NCBI RefSeq assembly: GCF_030272615.1
Contig: NC_081410.1
Span: 571,039,152 to 571,103,151 of the forward strand
From: Cryptomeria japonica
Taxonomy: Eukaryota; Streptophyta; Pinopsida; Cupressales; Cupressaceae
DNA: 64,000 bases
Reading direction: 5' to 3'
Shown here: one piece after another, positions 31,810 through 45,038 of the stretch
How the letters are laid out: each line of letters starts with the position of its first letter
Numbering within the stretch: position 1 is the first letter of the stretch
Notes under the pieces: model-generated
Database searches by the model: none
What the model saw: only the letters and a program-made list of their open reading frames with translations
What the model was told of the DNA's origin: nothing
Position numbers and translations under genes: made by a program

Positions 31810-33082
31810 CCCTTATGAGCTTTGGTTTGGTCATGCTCCTACTATGAGATATTTCAGAGTATTTGGTAGCAAATATTATATCAAAAGAGATGAGGATATA
31901 GGAAAGTTTGATTCTAGAAGTGGTGAAGGATATTTCTTGGGATATTGTACAAAAAGAAAAGCCTACTAGTGCTACAACAAGATACTGAGAAAGATAGTGG
32001 AAAGTGAAAATGTGAAGGTGGATGAGAACCTTGGAAAAGAGATCAGAGCATGTGGTTATGATGATGGTCAGCATATTGTTTTAATGCCTATTCACACCGA
32101 AGAACCTAAGCACAATGATTTGGTAGAGATAGTTATCCCGAATGTTGTTGTTGTTAGTGAAGGAATGCAAGAACTTGATAATCAGAACAATCGGAAGAAC
32201 CTGAGGTATGAAAGACTGAATCATTTTGAAAATTAAATTATTGGTGATAAGAACAAAAGTATAATGACTAGAAAAAGGTTAGCTGCTAAAGAAGTATGTT
32301 TGATTTCTAAAGTTGAACCTAAAGATGTTGTTGAAGCTTGCAAAGATGAAAATTGGATGAGAGTTATGGAAGACGAACTTGATCGGATTGAGAAGAATAA
32401 TACATGGGAAATTGTGCCTAGACCTAAGGATAAAAATATTATTCGTACTAAATGGATACTCAAGAATAAATTGAATGAAGCTGGTGAACTTGTCAGAAAT
32501 AAAGCTAGACTGGTTTGCAAAGGATATTCTCATAAATAAGGAATTTATTATGAGGAGACTTTTTCTTCGGCTACCAGATTTGAAGCTATTAGACTATTTC
32601 TTGCATATTCTACTTATAAAGATTTCAATGTATATTAGATGGATGTCAAATCTACCTTTTTGAATGGTGATCTTAAGGAAGAAGTTTATATTGAGAAACT
32701 TGATGGATTTTCAATATTAGATGATGGAGACATAGTATGCAAATTGAAGAAATCTCTTTATGGATTGAAATAAGCCCCTAGAGCCTGGTATGCTAGACTA
32801 GATATATATTTGTTGAAATTAGGGTTTAGTAAAGGTGTTCTTGACAGTAATTTGTATTTCAAGATTGATAATGATCACATCTTGATTGTTGAAGTCTTTG
32901 TTGATGATATTATCTTTGGAGGTGATGATGATTTGAGCATGAACTTTGCTAATGATATGCAGAAAGAATTTGAGATGTCTATAATTGGTGAGATGAAATT
33001 TTTCTTAGGTTTGTAGATTGCATAGACTAGAAAAGGTACATTCATGGCTCAAACTAAGTATGTGAAGAAATTGTTGAAGAAG
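31810..33082 (+). pseudogene. Cop-A pol, left part: integrase end and reverse transcriptase
   Basis: This is one frame throughout. It opens in the integrase C-terminal region (PYELWFGHAPTMRYFRVFG, YFLGYCTKRKAY), passes an acidic linker, then copia RT: WRVMEDELDRIEKNNTWE, KTKW-like TKWILKNKLNEAGE, FLNGDLKEEVYIEKL, KKSLYGLK and the catalytic FVDDIIFGG (about 32899-32925), then EMSIIGEMKFFLGL. Stops occur near 31967, 32234, 32537, 32636, 32771, 33014 and 33023. It is cut at 33082 by the solo LTR; the sequence resumes at 53354. The region before 31810 is outside the window because E is inserted there. Confidence 0.88.
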
Positions 33083-33736
33083 TGGTGTAGTCACCGGTTA
33101 GGAGAGACCTCAAAGAGATCTATCTAGGCTGGTCAGCAAGAGTAAACACAATGGAAACACAAGGATATGATGGAGGCAATGCAGAACTGAATGAATTATA
33201 TCATGAAAATTATTTACAATCAACTGGTAGGAACCGTGTTATAGAAACTCGCTCACTGGCCTGCTAAAACATGCTTAATCACTGAATAGGTCACAACATG
33301 GACCTCAAATCTTCAGATCTATCTTCTATGTTATATCCCTTAGCTTATCTCTACTTCCCTTACATTCTAAAGCTCAATTACAATTATTTATAAATTCCAA
33401 AGGGATCCCAAAAATGATCAAATACCAAAGAACAAGATGTAATGTGTAAAAACAACAAGGTCGGCCTCCGAAAAATCCAAAGGATGAAGTGTAGATCATA
33501 GGGAAAGGTCGACCGCACATCAAGAAACATCAAAATCAATGCTCAGGGCTCCACAAGCTACGAAAGGGATCCGATAGATCTCGGTAGATTACAACCCAGC
33601 AACCGGTACCAGAAAATTGTCTCAAAAATCGGTAGCGATATCTTACTAGAAAATGATCCAAATGCTCCATGGTTTGGGAATAAAGTAGATGATTAGGTCC
33701 TCAAGTAAAATCCAACTTCTCGAGATCGGGTGAACT

Positions 33737-36700
33737 TGTTGGGACTTCAAAAATTTTATCTAATTTTGAAGACCCAGGATCAAAATCTTGTAGGTTGCAT
33801 TCAAAATCACCTTTCAGAACATGCCTTTATAACTCTTTTTTTTGCACTAGAGATTTGTCATGAGAAATCCCTTTGACTTATGCTTATACACCTTTTAGAG
33901 ATTCTATATGCCTATTTGCAGCTTCCCTACATCAGTTATGATGTGTTTGTGAAGTCTCCTTCGAAGGTCCTAAAGTTAGGGTTGGTCATTTGTAGTTATT
34001 CCACTTTTCTGGGTAGCCCTATTTGAGGCATTATAACTTTGCACTGATTGATTGTCAATCCAAACAAAGAGTTTTCTATGATTCTCTGCAAATTTTTGAA
34101 GCCCTATGCCAAGTGGCTAAGTCCTGTGAATTCGTTTGACATGTTTCCCAAGTTGATTCTATTTGCAAAATGTTCAGATCTGTAATTGAACATTGCCAAA
34201 CAGTAGTTTGAGGGCCACTTTGAAAATTCACATTTCATGCCTAGTTGACTTACACATTAAATCAGTGGTTCCCCATGATCCTATCTAAGATTATCTACCA
34301 CTTACCAAGTTTGTAGCCCTCCAGCTCATCATTTGATAAGTTTTCAAGGCCCATTCCAAACAAACCTTATCAAGGTTCAGATGCAACACTTTCTAGTTTT
34401 CTAAGTAAGCAACTTTGCAAGTCGATATCTTTTTCCTCAGATGTCATAATGATGATCCATCAGATGCCCTGAATTTTATGTTTTGTAATCTATCAGTGCG
34501 CCAAATTCCAGGCCTTGGGCAGGTGTTTTGGTTAGTTTTGGGAGGCAGTTCTGGAGGCTACTTAGGTGTTTTGGGAGAATTTCAAAGTTGCATAAAAGTC
34601 AAATTTCAAGATTCTGGATTCAGTTTCTTGGATTCCAGACACTTCAAGACAGTGGATGAGAGCAATCTCACCAGATTAGTGTTCCAGAAATGAAAAAAAA
34701 ATTAGTCGGGCCCGTTAGGGGCCTGACTAATGATAAGGCCCAGTGACCTAAATGTGTAATATCCAAATTATTTTGTTTTGAATGATATTTTATTTGGAAT
34801 TAATTTGGGTAAAACACTTATGGTATTTTTAAATCATCCGATAGATTCATAAATTGGGCTGGAAAGGATTGATATATTAAATCATTTTATAATGATTTAA
34901 TACTAACGACACATGAATTCCTAACATTGGTTGGTTCATGAAGGCAAATAAAGCGTTAAAATCAAAAGGGCGAAGGGAATAATTTAAAATATAACACTTT
35001 TAAATTATTTTCAATAGTGATTTGAGAACACGAGAGGATATTTTAAATTATTTTCAATAGTGATTTGAGAACACGAGAGGTGATAAAATAATGGTGGGGC
35101 ACTTGAAAAATATAAAGAAGTCTTATAAAAATTATTACCCCGCATGAGTTCTTTTTAAAAAGAAATGGAAGCAATGCGGGATAAGCCCGTGCAAGCACAA
35201 GGATTTCAAAGGGGAAAGTTTTTATTGTATTTACCCACAGGAGGCGCGAGATAAGCATGTGAACAAAGCCCAACGAAGTCAGTATGAGAGCCCTGCGGGA
35301 TAGGGGAATGTAGTGGTGGGAGAGAGATATGATTATCCTGCGGGGGATAAGCAAGCAACATAAACCTGTGCGGGCTAAGGCATGACTGGGCGGTGGGTTC
35401 TCTTTTGTTATCCCGTGCACCCCACAAGCATGGACAATTATCGCGCGGGATAAGTTGTAGGTAGAAGGCCAAGACAAGAGAAAAAAGAATAGAAAGACCA
35501 CGTGGAAGATAAAGAAGTTAGGGAAATAAATTGTGAATGCTCGCATGAAAACATGAAGAAATTAAAACACAGACCAAATGAAAGCGAGATTAGGGTTTCC
35601 TCGGAGCACAGAAAATGGGGATAGTTGCACGGATAAGTTATTGCAGAAGAAACTATATGTTGTCCAGAAGCACTCGAGTTACAAGAAGCTATTAGGTGCT
35701 CACAAATGGGGCATCGTCAAAGGTTGTGGAAGGAGTTCCAGACAAGGATACTGAGCAATAGAAAGTGGCTCGCTTTTGTTTCCATCAGGCAGGTTCTATT
35801 TTGCAAGCCTGATCTGGTAAAAATTGTCTAGTAGGTTGTTCTGTGTAGTTCCTTTCAGCATCAACCATACATCAATAGCGATCTAAAAGAGATTTTTGAA
35901 TGGAAATATGGAAAAAAAATGTTCGAATGGGATGTGTTCAGCATAGGGAAAATTTGGAATGCTGGCAACCAATGCGAGGTTCGAGTAGGGATTAATAGTC
36001 ACAATTCTGCGGATGGGATCCATGAGACAATGAAGGTGTTTCCCATACATACACTCTAGAAGATATTTCCATGGGATTTCTCAGCCCCCCCAACAGTTTA
36101 AAGACTCTAAATTTTCTAGAGATTGAGTGCCTTCAAATACAAACCCTTACCTACTTTGTTATAATCATTTGTGGCCAATGCAAAGATGCAAGAGAGATTC
36201 AAATATGGGATTAATAGGAGTGAAGGTCAACTGATAGCTCAATTTTATGCTTTGCTTTTAACTCTTTTTAGTTATCATCATTTGAATGAATAATTTTGCA
36301 TCAGAGATATGCTCATAGGTGCTGACTCATATGGTGAATCATGGTCTGCTAATCTGAATTGCTGTTTTGATAAATTGTTACAAAATAAGTTCAGGAGCGA
36401 GATGTGAAAATGGGCACAGAATGAACAATCAACTCCATGTATCCAGAGAATGATTTGTGGAGGGTTTGTGAGAAATGGCCACAAGTCTTTTGCTTATATA
36501 ATCTTAATGTTCTTATGGTGATGATGAGTAAGGATGGAAATTTGCACTGAACACAGTGGCAACTAGTTAGAAAGTAAAGTTAACAAGAAATATTGCACCC
36601 GTCAATCTTGAGTGGATCGAATCAGTGAATTAGCTGTGTAGTGAAATTAATTCATGGTACCATCAATAAGGAAAATGCCCCAATGCCTTATGTTGTGAAA

Positions 36701-37917
36701 ATAGGCTAACAAAGACTGGTGCATGTGGGTTGTTCAATATAGGAATTTCAGAGATACTCATTTATGTGTGTCTAAAATTACCAGAGAGTGACAAATGAAA
36801 AGTTTGGTCTTCAGAAAATAAATTTTCTTGTTTTGCTATGTTTTATAGCCTCTTTAGAGGCTCAAATGCACATTTGTTGAGTATATATGCTTGTCTGGGC
36901 AAGTCAAAAATATAGGCAGGAAGTAAAATTTCAAGCCAGCTAAATATCATGATGTGCAAGTGTAAATCATTTTTCAAGTCCTTCAAATTTGTTGCGAAGG
37001 GGGTTATGATTTTTTCACTCAAAAGTGGTTATTCACGGATTTTAGTGAGATAATTGGTATCTCAATTACTCTTCATTCACATACATATTTTTAAAATGAA
37101 AATTATACATGGAGATGACATGTCAGAACATTTGGCAAACAAATAGAATTTTGTTTCTTTTGAACAGTTGAAAAGATGTAGTAAAAATCAGAAAATGTTT
37201 TTCACAAATAGGGAATTTTTTCAATTTTTAGATTAGAGGGAAAAGTGAGAGTTTTTCAGTCAAAGGTGGATAGTGACCAGAAATAGAAAAAATTGGTAGG
37301 GGTGCAGAGGTGAGTTGACAAATCAAACCAAAGATGATATTTTCATATTTTCAACTTTTCAACTAGGTGTGGCAGGTGTATAATTTTGGAAAATTTTGAA
37401 AGAAGAGGAGCTGATTTGTAATTCAGATTTCAAGATGAAGAAAGGTCTCTTTGTGAGATTCCTTTAGGGTTTTCTTATCTGGATGTATATCTTTCTTTCT
37501 TCTTCTCAGAAAAAGGGATTCTGAATGTAAGTTTTTCCTTCATTCTGGAAGCAAGGCTTCCATGCATATACAATGCAAGTTTTAATGTCAATTATTGTTA
37601 ATTTTCAGCTTGTAGTTTTGTGTTCAAGCATGTTGTAATCAATAGTACATAAATATTTCAAGGCTTTGTTTCAGCTGTCTCTCCTATGTACTCATTTTTC
37701 ATGAAATAAAATGGCTAAGGGATTTTGTTTTGTCCCTACAAGTGAGGTGTTTATCTTGTTATTTGCTTCTCTCCAAGGAAGATATTAATTTTCTTATAGC
37801 AGGATGGAGGAATGATGTTGTGCATGGGAGATTCATAAGTATGGTTGTTAATGAAATCTTGATTAGATGATGTTGATGTAATTCAGTAGTATTTCAAGCA
37901 TTAGGAGTAGGGTAGTG
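33737..37917 (+). repeat. 5' LTR of element G, left portion
   Basis: It matches 48417 to about 52760 with several indels: a 43-bp tandem duplication at 34998-35083 here only, and a block near 35650 and another near 37890 missing relative to the other copy. It holds a cluster of GCGGGATAAG-type words (35176-35455). No conserved ORF: the 167-codon minus frame at 35043-35546 is broken in the other copy. Confidence 0.85.
37913..37917. repeat. Target site duplication of Cop-C, left copy
   Basis: TAGTG, identical to 45034-45038. Confidence 0.9.
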
Positions 37918-39138
37918 TGTTAGACAATTCAAATAATTGGAAAACAACTGAGACGGGGGGGGTTGAATCAGTTATCACAGTTTACCAGAACCATTGCCAA
38001 TTAAAACTTTAATACCGGAACCAAAAACATTAATACCAGAATAGAAATTAAACCAATTAAGTATAAACAATAATCAAAAAATAAATACCATCCACATGAC
38101 ACCAAAATTTATACATGGAAAAACCTGTAAAGGTAAAAACCACGGTGGGAATCCTACCCACAGTTAGATAATACTTCTGCAGTAAGTATGCGAATTATAC
38201 TTGAGGGGCCTACACTTGCAGGTAGGCGAACAACCTAGAGCACACCACTCATCACAAAAGGAACCTCATTGACTACTTAGAAATCGAGACTACAATCCGA
38301 AGAATTGTTGAACTGCAAATGATATCATTTCCTATTCCTGAGTACAATTTCAGTTAAGCTCAATACCAGATGACCAAGTCCTCTTACATAAACCTAATTC
38401 GATATCCAATGATCGACCAAATCCTCTGCCTGAATGATATTACATTATTCTCACATTACATTCCTTGACCATGACCTCTAACATAACCATGATGATCTAC
38501 AATGAGATCTTACATCTATATATACAAACCCTCGACCATAAACAATTATTTCAACCAGCAAATAATAAACCAAATACATAATTACAAACCAAGTCGACCT
38601 TAGACCAAACAAATAATATCCAACACATAAGACATCCCAAAAATGCATCGAGAGGTTCAATCCACACGTTACATTAAAGTCGGTCCATAACCTAGATCAA
38701 CCGGGACCCAGTATAGGTCCACATGCTAAAACAATGATCTCCATCTACCAAGTCTTGAACATGATCACCAATAGCATCCTAAAACTCCACCAAAAGCTGC
38801 ACCAACACCACTTATGAAATTCATCTAAGATCTTCATCAAAACCTTTGTCGGTGAAACCCTCACCGAAACCAGAAACCAAGCTTCTTAGCAAACAGGATA
38901 GCATCCGATCACCAAACCAAAACCAACTTAATGAATATGAGCATGGGTATCACAAAGAAGCCAATTCCATCTCCAAACTATACCGGAGCCTACCAGATCA
39001 TGTCGAATCCAAATCAACTAGAAACCACTCAACCTACTGAGACTAGAAGGGTGTCGGTATAGAATCCAAACAACTAATGTTGGCATCAATGACAAAACAT
39101 CAATGCAACACATAATCAATTCCACCAAATGGCCAACA
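37918..39138 (-). repeat. 3' LTR of Cop-C
   Basis: 1221 bases, mate of 43815-45033. Near its start it has the G-run/TGAATCAG motif and the ATTTATAC-TGGAAAA / ACCACGGTGGGA module shared with the LTR of E. No gene. Confidence 0.95.
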
Positions 39139-39151
39139 TTCCCCCCTTTGG
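39139..39151 (-). promoter_or_regulatory. Polypurine tract of Cop-C
   Basis: The minus strand reads CCAAAGGGGGGAA directly before the 3' LTR start TGTTGGCC. Confidence 0.88.
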
Positions 39152-39544
39152 CATTGATGGCAACACTAGATGTGAAAAAACATCTAAGTACCAAGAAATG
39201 CGAAACAAGTCTCCCCCAATGGAAGACAACCAACAATCTCTCATATACAACTCAAACTCCCCCTATGAATGGTGTCTCTGTAAAGCTCTGTATTCCTCGC
39301 TATCAATATCTCCCCCCCTTTATTTTTCTTTTTCACTTTCTTTTTCTTTTTTACATCAATATCACTCCCCCTTTGACATTAATGTTAGAAATCTGACAAA
39401 AATATCAAAGCAAAAACATAAACCGGTGAATCACCAAGATGACTACTCCCTTTGAACAGAAGCATCCCCACATCAGTGCTGAAATGAATAGTATTTCTGA
39501 TAATGCATACCAGACTGATCTGCCAAACCGCATCAATCAAGTCT

Positions 39545-40153
39545 CTACCAGAGGGACAAAACTCCCAATCTGTCTCTCAGGTACTCAAATGATTCCTTGG
39601 GAAAAGGTTTAGTGAAAATATATGCAATCTTCTCTTTAGTGTTCACATAAACCAGTCTAACTTCATTTGCTTCTACCTTTTCCTTCAAAAAGTTGTACTT
39701 GATAGATATGTGCTTTGTCTTAGAATGAAATACCGGATTCTTTGATATATCAATAGCAACAGAGTTATCAGAGTGAATAACTACCGGTGCATCGCAATCC
39801 ACCTTTATATCCTTCAACATTTGCTTCATCCATAAAACCTGTGTACAGTTGGTAGCAGCAACAACATACTCAGCTTCAGTAGTAGATAAAGAAATACATG
39901 ACTATTTCTTGTTGATCCATAAAACCAACTTCTTTCCAAGAAAGAAAGCTCCACCGTAAGTACTTTTGTGGTCATCAACATCTCCAACCCAATCAGCATC
40001 TATATATGCACATAAAGTAAAGTTATCTTCATTAGGGTACCACAAACCATATTTCGATGTACCTTGCAAGTATCTAAAAATCCTTTTCACCGCACTCTGA
40101 TGATTATTTCTAGGATCACTCTGAAATCTTGAAACATTACAAACAACATTCAT
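39545..40153 (-). pseudogene. Cop-C RNase H
   Basis: Copia RNase H at the C-terminus of pol. Blocks: AVKRIFRYLQGTSKYGLWYP, CAYIDADWVGDVDDHKSTYG with the catalytic Asp, SLSTTEAEYVVAA with the catalytic Glu, VIHSDNSVAIDISKNP with Asp, and TKPFPKESFEYLRDRLG near the stop at 39545-39547. An in-frame stop near 39900 interrupts it (LVLWINKK then stop). Confidence 0.9.
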
Positions 40154-41176
40154 AATATCAGGCCTAGTCTAAGTCAAATAAAGTAGACCTCCAATCATAG
40201 ATTTGTATCTTGTAGGATTTACTGGTGCAAAAATATCTTTTGTTGTCAATTTCTCACTTGTAACGATAGGAGTACTTACCGATTTAGAATCTCCCATACC
40301 AAATTTATTCAACAATTCCTTAGCATACATAGTTTGATAGATACAAATGCCTTTGTCATTCTGAGTAATCTGCAAACCTAAGAAAAAATCCATCTCACCA
40401 ATCATAGGCATCTCAAATTCTTTATCCATATTCGTAGAAAATTCTATGCATAACTTATCTTCACCTCCAAAAATAATGTCATCAACAAACACTCCAATAA
40501 AAAGTATATCATCATCAGTGATCTTATAATATAAATTACTATCAGTAGTACCCTTAGCAAAACCAAGTTTCAAAATATTTTTATCCAACCTTTCATACCA
40601 AGCTCTAGGTGCTTGTTTCAATCCATATAAATTTTTCCTTAACCTACAAACCATATTTGTATCATCTGATAGTGAAAAACCACCGTGTTTCTCAATATAA
40701 AATTCCTCATCAAGATCCCCATTGAAAAATGCACATTTAAAATCCCTTTGATAAACCTTGTAGTTTTTATAAGCAACATAGGCAAGAAATAATCTTACAT
40801 CTTCAATCCCAGCTATAGGTGCAAAAGTTTATCCATAATCAATTGCTTCCTTCTAAGAATATCCTTTACAAATCAATCTAGCCTGATTTCTTATAACTTG
40901 ACCATCCTCATTTAATTTATTCATAAAAACCCATTTAGTTCCAATAACATTCTTATTTTTACGCTGGGGAGCCAAAGTCCATGTGTTATTTTTCTCAATC
41001 TGATCTAATTTTTCTTCAACAGCTTTCAACCAATATTCATCTTTACATACCTCAATTACTGATACTGATTCAACTTGGGAAATTAAACATACCTCATTAG
41101 TTGTCAGTGTTCTTCTTGTCATCACTCCATTGCTCTTATCCCCAATGATCCGATCTTCTGAATGATTCAATCTCAC
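40154..41176 (-). pseudogene. Cop-C reverse transcriptase
   Basis: Starts with MRLNHSEDRIIGDKSNGV at the integrase/RT hinge. WLKAVEEKLDQIEKNNTWTL and VIGTKWVFMNKLNEDG lead into the core. The TFAPIAGIEDVRLFLAY segment and FFNGDLDEEFYIEK follow, then KQAPRAWYERLDKNIL and catalytic FVDDIIFGG (about 40455-40485). LLNKFGMGDSKSVSTPI and YKSMIGGLLYLT end the domain. Stops occur near 40850, 40830 and 40169. The frame differs from the integrase part, so a frameshift lies near 41180-41290. Confidence 0.92.
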
Positions 41177-41289
41177 ATACCTAGGAGTCCTCTGATTCTC
41201 TATTCCTCTTCCATGTTCTCCAGTTACTGTATAGTTCTCTGATACTCTCAGAGTAACTAGTTCAACATTATGTTCCGGTAAAGGTGCTA

Positions 41290-42195
41290 CTAGTTCAGAT
41301 ATATCATTTCCACTACCTCTTCCTTCTCATAAACTCTGATTTGTCTTCTATTCAGCTCATCTACTTTGACATTAACACTCTCCACAATTCTTTGCAATCT
41401 CTTGTTGTAACATTTATATTCCTTGCTTTCATTAGAATAAACAAGAAATATGCCTTCATCACATCTAGGATCAAATTTTCCAATGATATCATCTCTCCTG
41501 ATATAATATTTACTACCAAAAATTTTGAAATATTTAACTGTAGGTGTATTGCCAAACCATAATTCGTAAGGTGCCTTATTAGTTTCTCCTTTGATATGTA
41601 CTATGTTGAATGTATAAACCGATGTGCTCACAACTTTTCTTCAGTAGATATGAGGTAGACTAGCTTCCATCATCATTATTCTAGCAGCATCCAAGATAGT
41701 TTTGTTCTTCCTTTCCACAACTCCATTGTGTTGAGGTGTCTGAGGAGAAGAAAATTGTCTTATTATACCATGCTTCTCACAAAAGTTATTAAACTCACTG
41801 GATGTGAATTCTCCAACATGATCTGACCTCAAACATTTAATCTTCAATCCTATCTTAATTTCCACTTTAGCCTTAAAGATTTCAAACTTTTCAAATGCTT
41901 CAGATTTTTATTTTAGAAAAGTAACTCACATCATTCTAGAATAATAATCAATGATTAGCATGAAATATCTATCAACTTGAAAACTTTTAACTCTAGCAGG
42001 GCCACACAAATCAATATGAATAAGATCAAGAACATCATTTGATTTATCTTGTATACTCTTAAAAGAAGTTCTAACCTGTTTACCCATTTGACATTCTTTA
42101 CATAGCAGATTATAGGGCTTCATAATCTTAGGTATATCCTTAACTGCCTTAGTTGAATTGATCTTTACAATGCAATCAAAATTCACATGACACAA
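41290..42195 (-). pseudogene. Cop-C integrase
   Basis: Zinc-finger residues: the end of LWHKRLCHVNFDCI (at 42200, just before) and LCKECQMGKQVRTSF. Core: HIDLCGPARVKSF with the first Asp; a second motif reading RSDHVGEFTSSEF, where RSDNGGEF is usual; and TPQHNGVVERKN with the Glu. The PYELWFGNTPTVKYFKIFG C-terminal block is near 41540. Stops near 41924, 41638 and 41906 break it. Its sequence is close to the integrase end of Cop-A. Confidence 0.9.
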
Positions 42196-42870
42196 CCTTT
42201 TATGCCATAGCCAACTCTCATCAATCTATGTAATCAAACATGTCTTCTCACCGAAGTTCAAATGAAATATATTACCTTTTGTCTGTGTCCTGGTTGCAAT
42301 CTCCAAACCAGATCTATTAATGATTTTGCATTTTCCATTCTTGAACTGTAATTGAAATCCCTTATCTACCAATTGTCCTACTCTCAAAAGATTATGCCTT
42401 AAACCTTCAACATAATAAACATTATTAGTATTGTTCTTACCATCCAATGATATAGTTTATTTTCCTTTGATCATACATGATTTGTCATCTCCAAATCTAA
42501 CTAGACCCCCATCAAATTCTTTCAAAGATAGAAACTTCCCTTTATCTCCAGTCATATGATGTGAACACATGCTGTCAATTGCCCATTCATCCTTGTCTTC
42601 AATTTTAGTAGCAAGTGCCTTTTGTTCTGGTACATTCTCTTCCAGTACCAGATCATCTTCCTTGATATCCAAGAGCACCCATTCCTTACCATTGCCGAAA
42701 CCACTAGTAGAGTCTTTTGTTGGTTCATCATCAAAATCAGTAATGCCTTCCTCATCCTCTATGTAGCATGATTTGTCTCTATTTTTCTTGTACTTATACT
42801 TGTTCTGATATCCATGGTTAGGCTTCAAAGATCTTCTAACTCTTTCCTCAAATCTTGAATTCCTTTCAAG
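42196..42870 (-). pseudogene. Cop-C protease region
   Basis: Copia aspartic protease: DEWAIDSMCSHHMTG (about 42591-42547), where D-S-G-C is usual, so the active-site Gly is replaced by Met. Then FLSLKEFDGGLVRFGDDKSC, a stop near 42457, and VYYVEGLRHNLLRVGQLVDKG, the typical end. Upstream is an acidic linker (DEEGITDFDDEPTKD). Confidence 0.85.
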
Positions 42871-43756
42871 AAATCTAGATGAAAAATAACCAATCTTATT
42901 ACATGTAAAACATTTTAAAGGTGCTTTTCCTTCATACTTACTTCCTACCGGTCCTTTAGGAACTCTTCTAGCAAATATTACTTCAAGTTGCTCAAACTCA
43001 TCATCTTCTCTCTTCATATCTTCCAATTCCTTTGCATACAAATCTTTCCAATATTGCTTACCGGTTGCCAATGTAGATGCATGAAAAGCAGGTTCAGACT
43101 TAACAACTCCAGAAGGTCCAAATTCTTTAAGATCAAAAGTAGATAGTTTCCTAGCCAAATTATCTCTATTGACATATGGATTAGCCATTATTCTCAATTC
43201 ATCAGTAGCCTTCATTTTGTAAGCTAGTGGTATGGCTCTCAGAAATTTAGAAACAATTTTATCATCGCTCAAAGTTCCACCACAACATTGAATTCCCATT
43301 ACAATCTCATATACCCTTTCCATGAATGTAGTAATCCTTTCATCTTCTTCCATCTTTAGGTTTTCATATCTCACTCAGTAATAATAAAGTTTAGCAATCT
43401 TCACTATAGGGTAACCTTCATTAAGAGTCTCCAACTTATCCCATATAGCCTTTCGAGATGATTTGTCTGTTAATCCCATTATTTGTTGATCAGAAAGTGC
43501 ACACATGAGGGCTTCTCTTGCTCTACAATCATTCTCAAGATCCTTGTCCAGGTTTGCCAAAGGAGGATTTGCAAGATCTTAGATTATAAGGTGTGACACC
43601 ATTCTGTGTGATCTCCCAAATCTCCTTGCCAAGACATCTCAGATGAGTCTCCACCCGAATCTTCCATATTGTGTAATTTGTTCCATCAAGCCTAGGAATA
43701 TCTCGCTGAAAGATAGCTCCAGAAGAACTGGATGAACTTGAGTTGTTAGTTACCAT
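42871..43756 (-). pseudogene. Cop-C gag
   Basis: ATG 43756, Ser-rich start, then RLDGTNYTIWKIRVETHL and the UBN2-type block (AIWDKLETLNEGYPIVK, RYENLKMEEDERITTFMERV, FLRAIPLAY). A frameshift lies near 43550 and a stop at 43375. The zinc knuckle at 42912-42871 reads CFTCNKIGYFSSRF: the His is Tyr and the last Cys is Phe, so it is probably not functional. Confidence 0.92.
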
Positions 43757-43800
43757 AGGATCTTCCTCAAGCAGATAATATTTCTATAGAGAGGACCAAA

Positions 43801-43814
43801 GCTCTAATACCAAT
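43801..43814 (-). promoter_or_regulatory. Primer binding site of Cop-C
   Basis: Minus strand TGGTATTAGAGC, one change from the initiator-Met site TGGTATCAGAGC, next to the 5' LTR end. Confidence 0.88.
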
Positions 43815-45033
43815 TGTTAGACAATTCAAATAACGGGAAGACAACTAAGAGGGGGTGGTGAATTAGTTGTCATAGATTATCGGAATAATTAGCAATTGAA
43901 ACTTTAATACTAGAACCCAAAACATTAATATTGAAATAGTAGTTAAACCAATTAAGTATAAACAATAATCAAAGAACAAATACCATCCACATGACACCAA
44001 GATTTATATGCGGAAAACCCAGTAAAGGGAAAAACCATGGTGGGAAGCCTACCCACAGTCAGATAATACTTCTACAGTAAGTATGTGAATTATAATTAAG
44101 GGGCCCGCACTTGTAGGAAGTTCAATAGCCTAGAGCACACTTCTCATCATAAAATGAGCCTCACTCACTACATATAAATCCAAACTACAATCCGGAGAAC
44201 TGTTGATCTGCAAAAGATAGCATCTCCTATGCTTGAGCATAGTTCCGGTTAAATTCAACACCAGAGGACTAAATCCTCTTACATAAACCCAATTCGATCT
44301 CCAATGATCGACCAAATCCTCTGCCTGAATAATATTGCATTATTTTCACATTACATTCCTTGACCATGACCTCTAACATAACCATGATTATCTACAATGA
44401 GATCTTACATCTATATATACAAACCCTTGACCATAAACAATTAGGTCGGCCACAAAATAATAATCCAATTACATAATTACAAACCAAGTCTGCCTTAGAC
44501 CAAAAAAAAAATATCCAACACATATGACATCTTAGAAACACATCAAGAGGTCCAATCCACACGTTACATTAAAGTCGGTCCATAACTTAGATCAACCAGG
44601 ACCCAGTATAGGTCCACATGTTACAACAATGATCTCCATCCACCAAGCCTCAAACATCATCGCCAATAGCATCCTAAAACTCCACCAGAAGCTACACCAA
44701 CACCACTTATGCAATTAATCAAAAATCTTCATCAAAAGCTCTATCAGTGAAACGCTCGCTGGAACCAGAAACAAAGCTTCTATGAAAACTTGATAGCATC
44801 CGATCACCAGACCAAAACCAACTTACTGAATATGAGCATGGGTATCATGAACAAGCCAATTCCATCACCAAACTATACCGGAGCCTATCGGATCATGCCG
44901 GATCCAAATCAACTAGAAACCACTCAACCTACCAGAACCAGAAGGGTGTCGGTAAAGCATTCAAACAACTATTGTTGGCATCAATGAAAAAATATCAATG
45001 CAACACATAATCAATTCCACCAAATGGCCAACA
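43815..45033 (-). repeat. 5' LTR of Cop-C
   Basis: 1219 bases, mate of 37918-39138; same ends. No gene. Confidence 0.95.
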
Positions 45034-45038
45034 TAGTG
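45034..45038. repeat. Target site duplication of Cop-C, right copy
   Basis: TAGTG, identical to 37913-37917. Confidence 0.9.

Larger units (their letters stand above)
37918..45033 (-). mobile_element. Cop-C: complete Ty1/copia element, minus strand, 7.1 kb
   Basis: LTRs at 37918-39138 and 43815-45033 (TGTTAGACAA ... GGCCAACA in plus reading) are flanked by perfect TAGTG duplications. On the minus strand there are a mutated initiator-Met primer site, gag, protease, integrase, RT and RNase H in copia order, and a purine tract before the 3' LTR. It lies inside the left LTR of G. Frameshifts near 43550 and 41250 and several stops inactivate it. Confidence 0.97.

Noticed and set aside
35043-35546. 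167-codon minus-strand ORF in the G LTR
   Set aside because: It is broken into short pieces in the other LTR, so it is not conserved.
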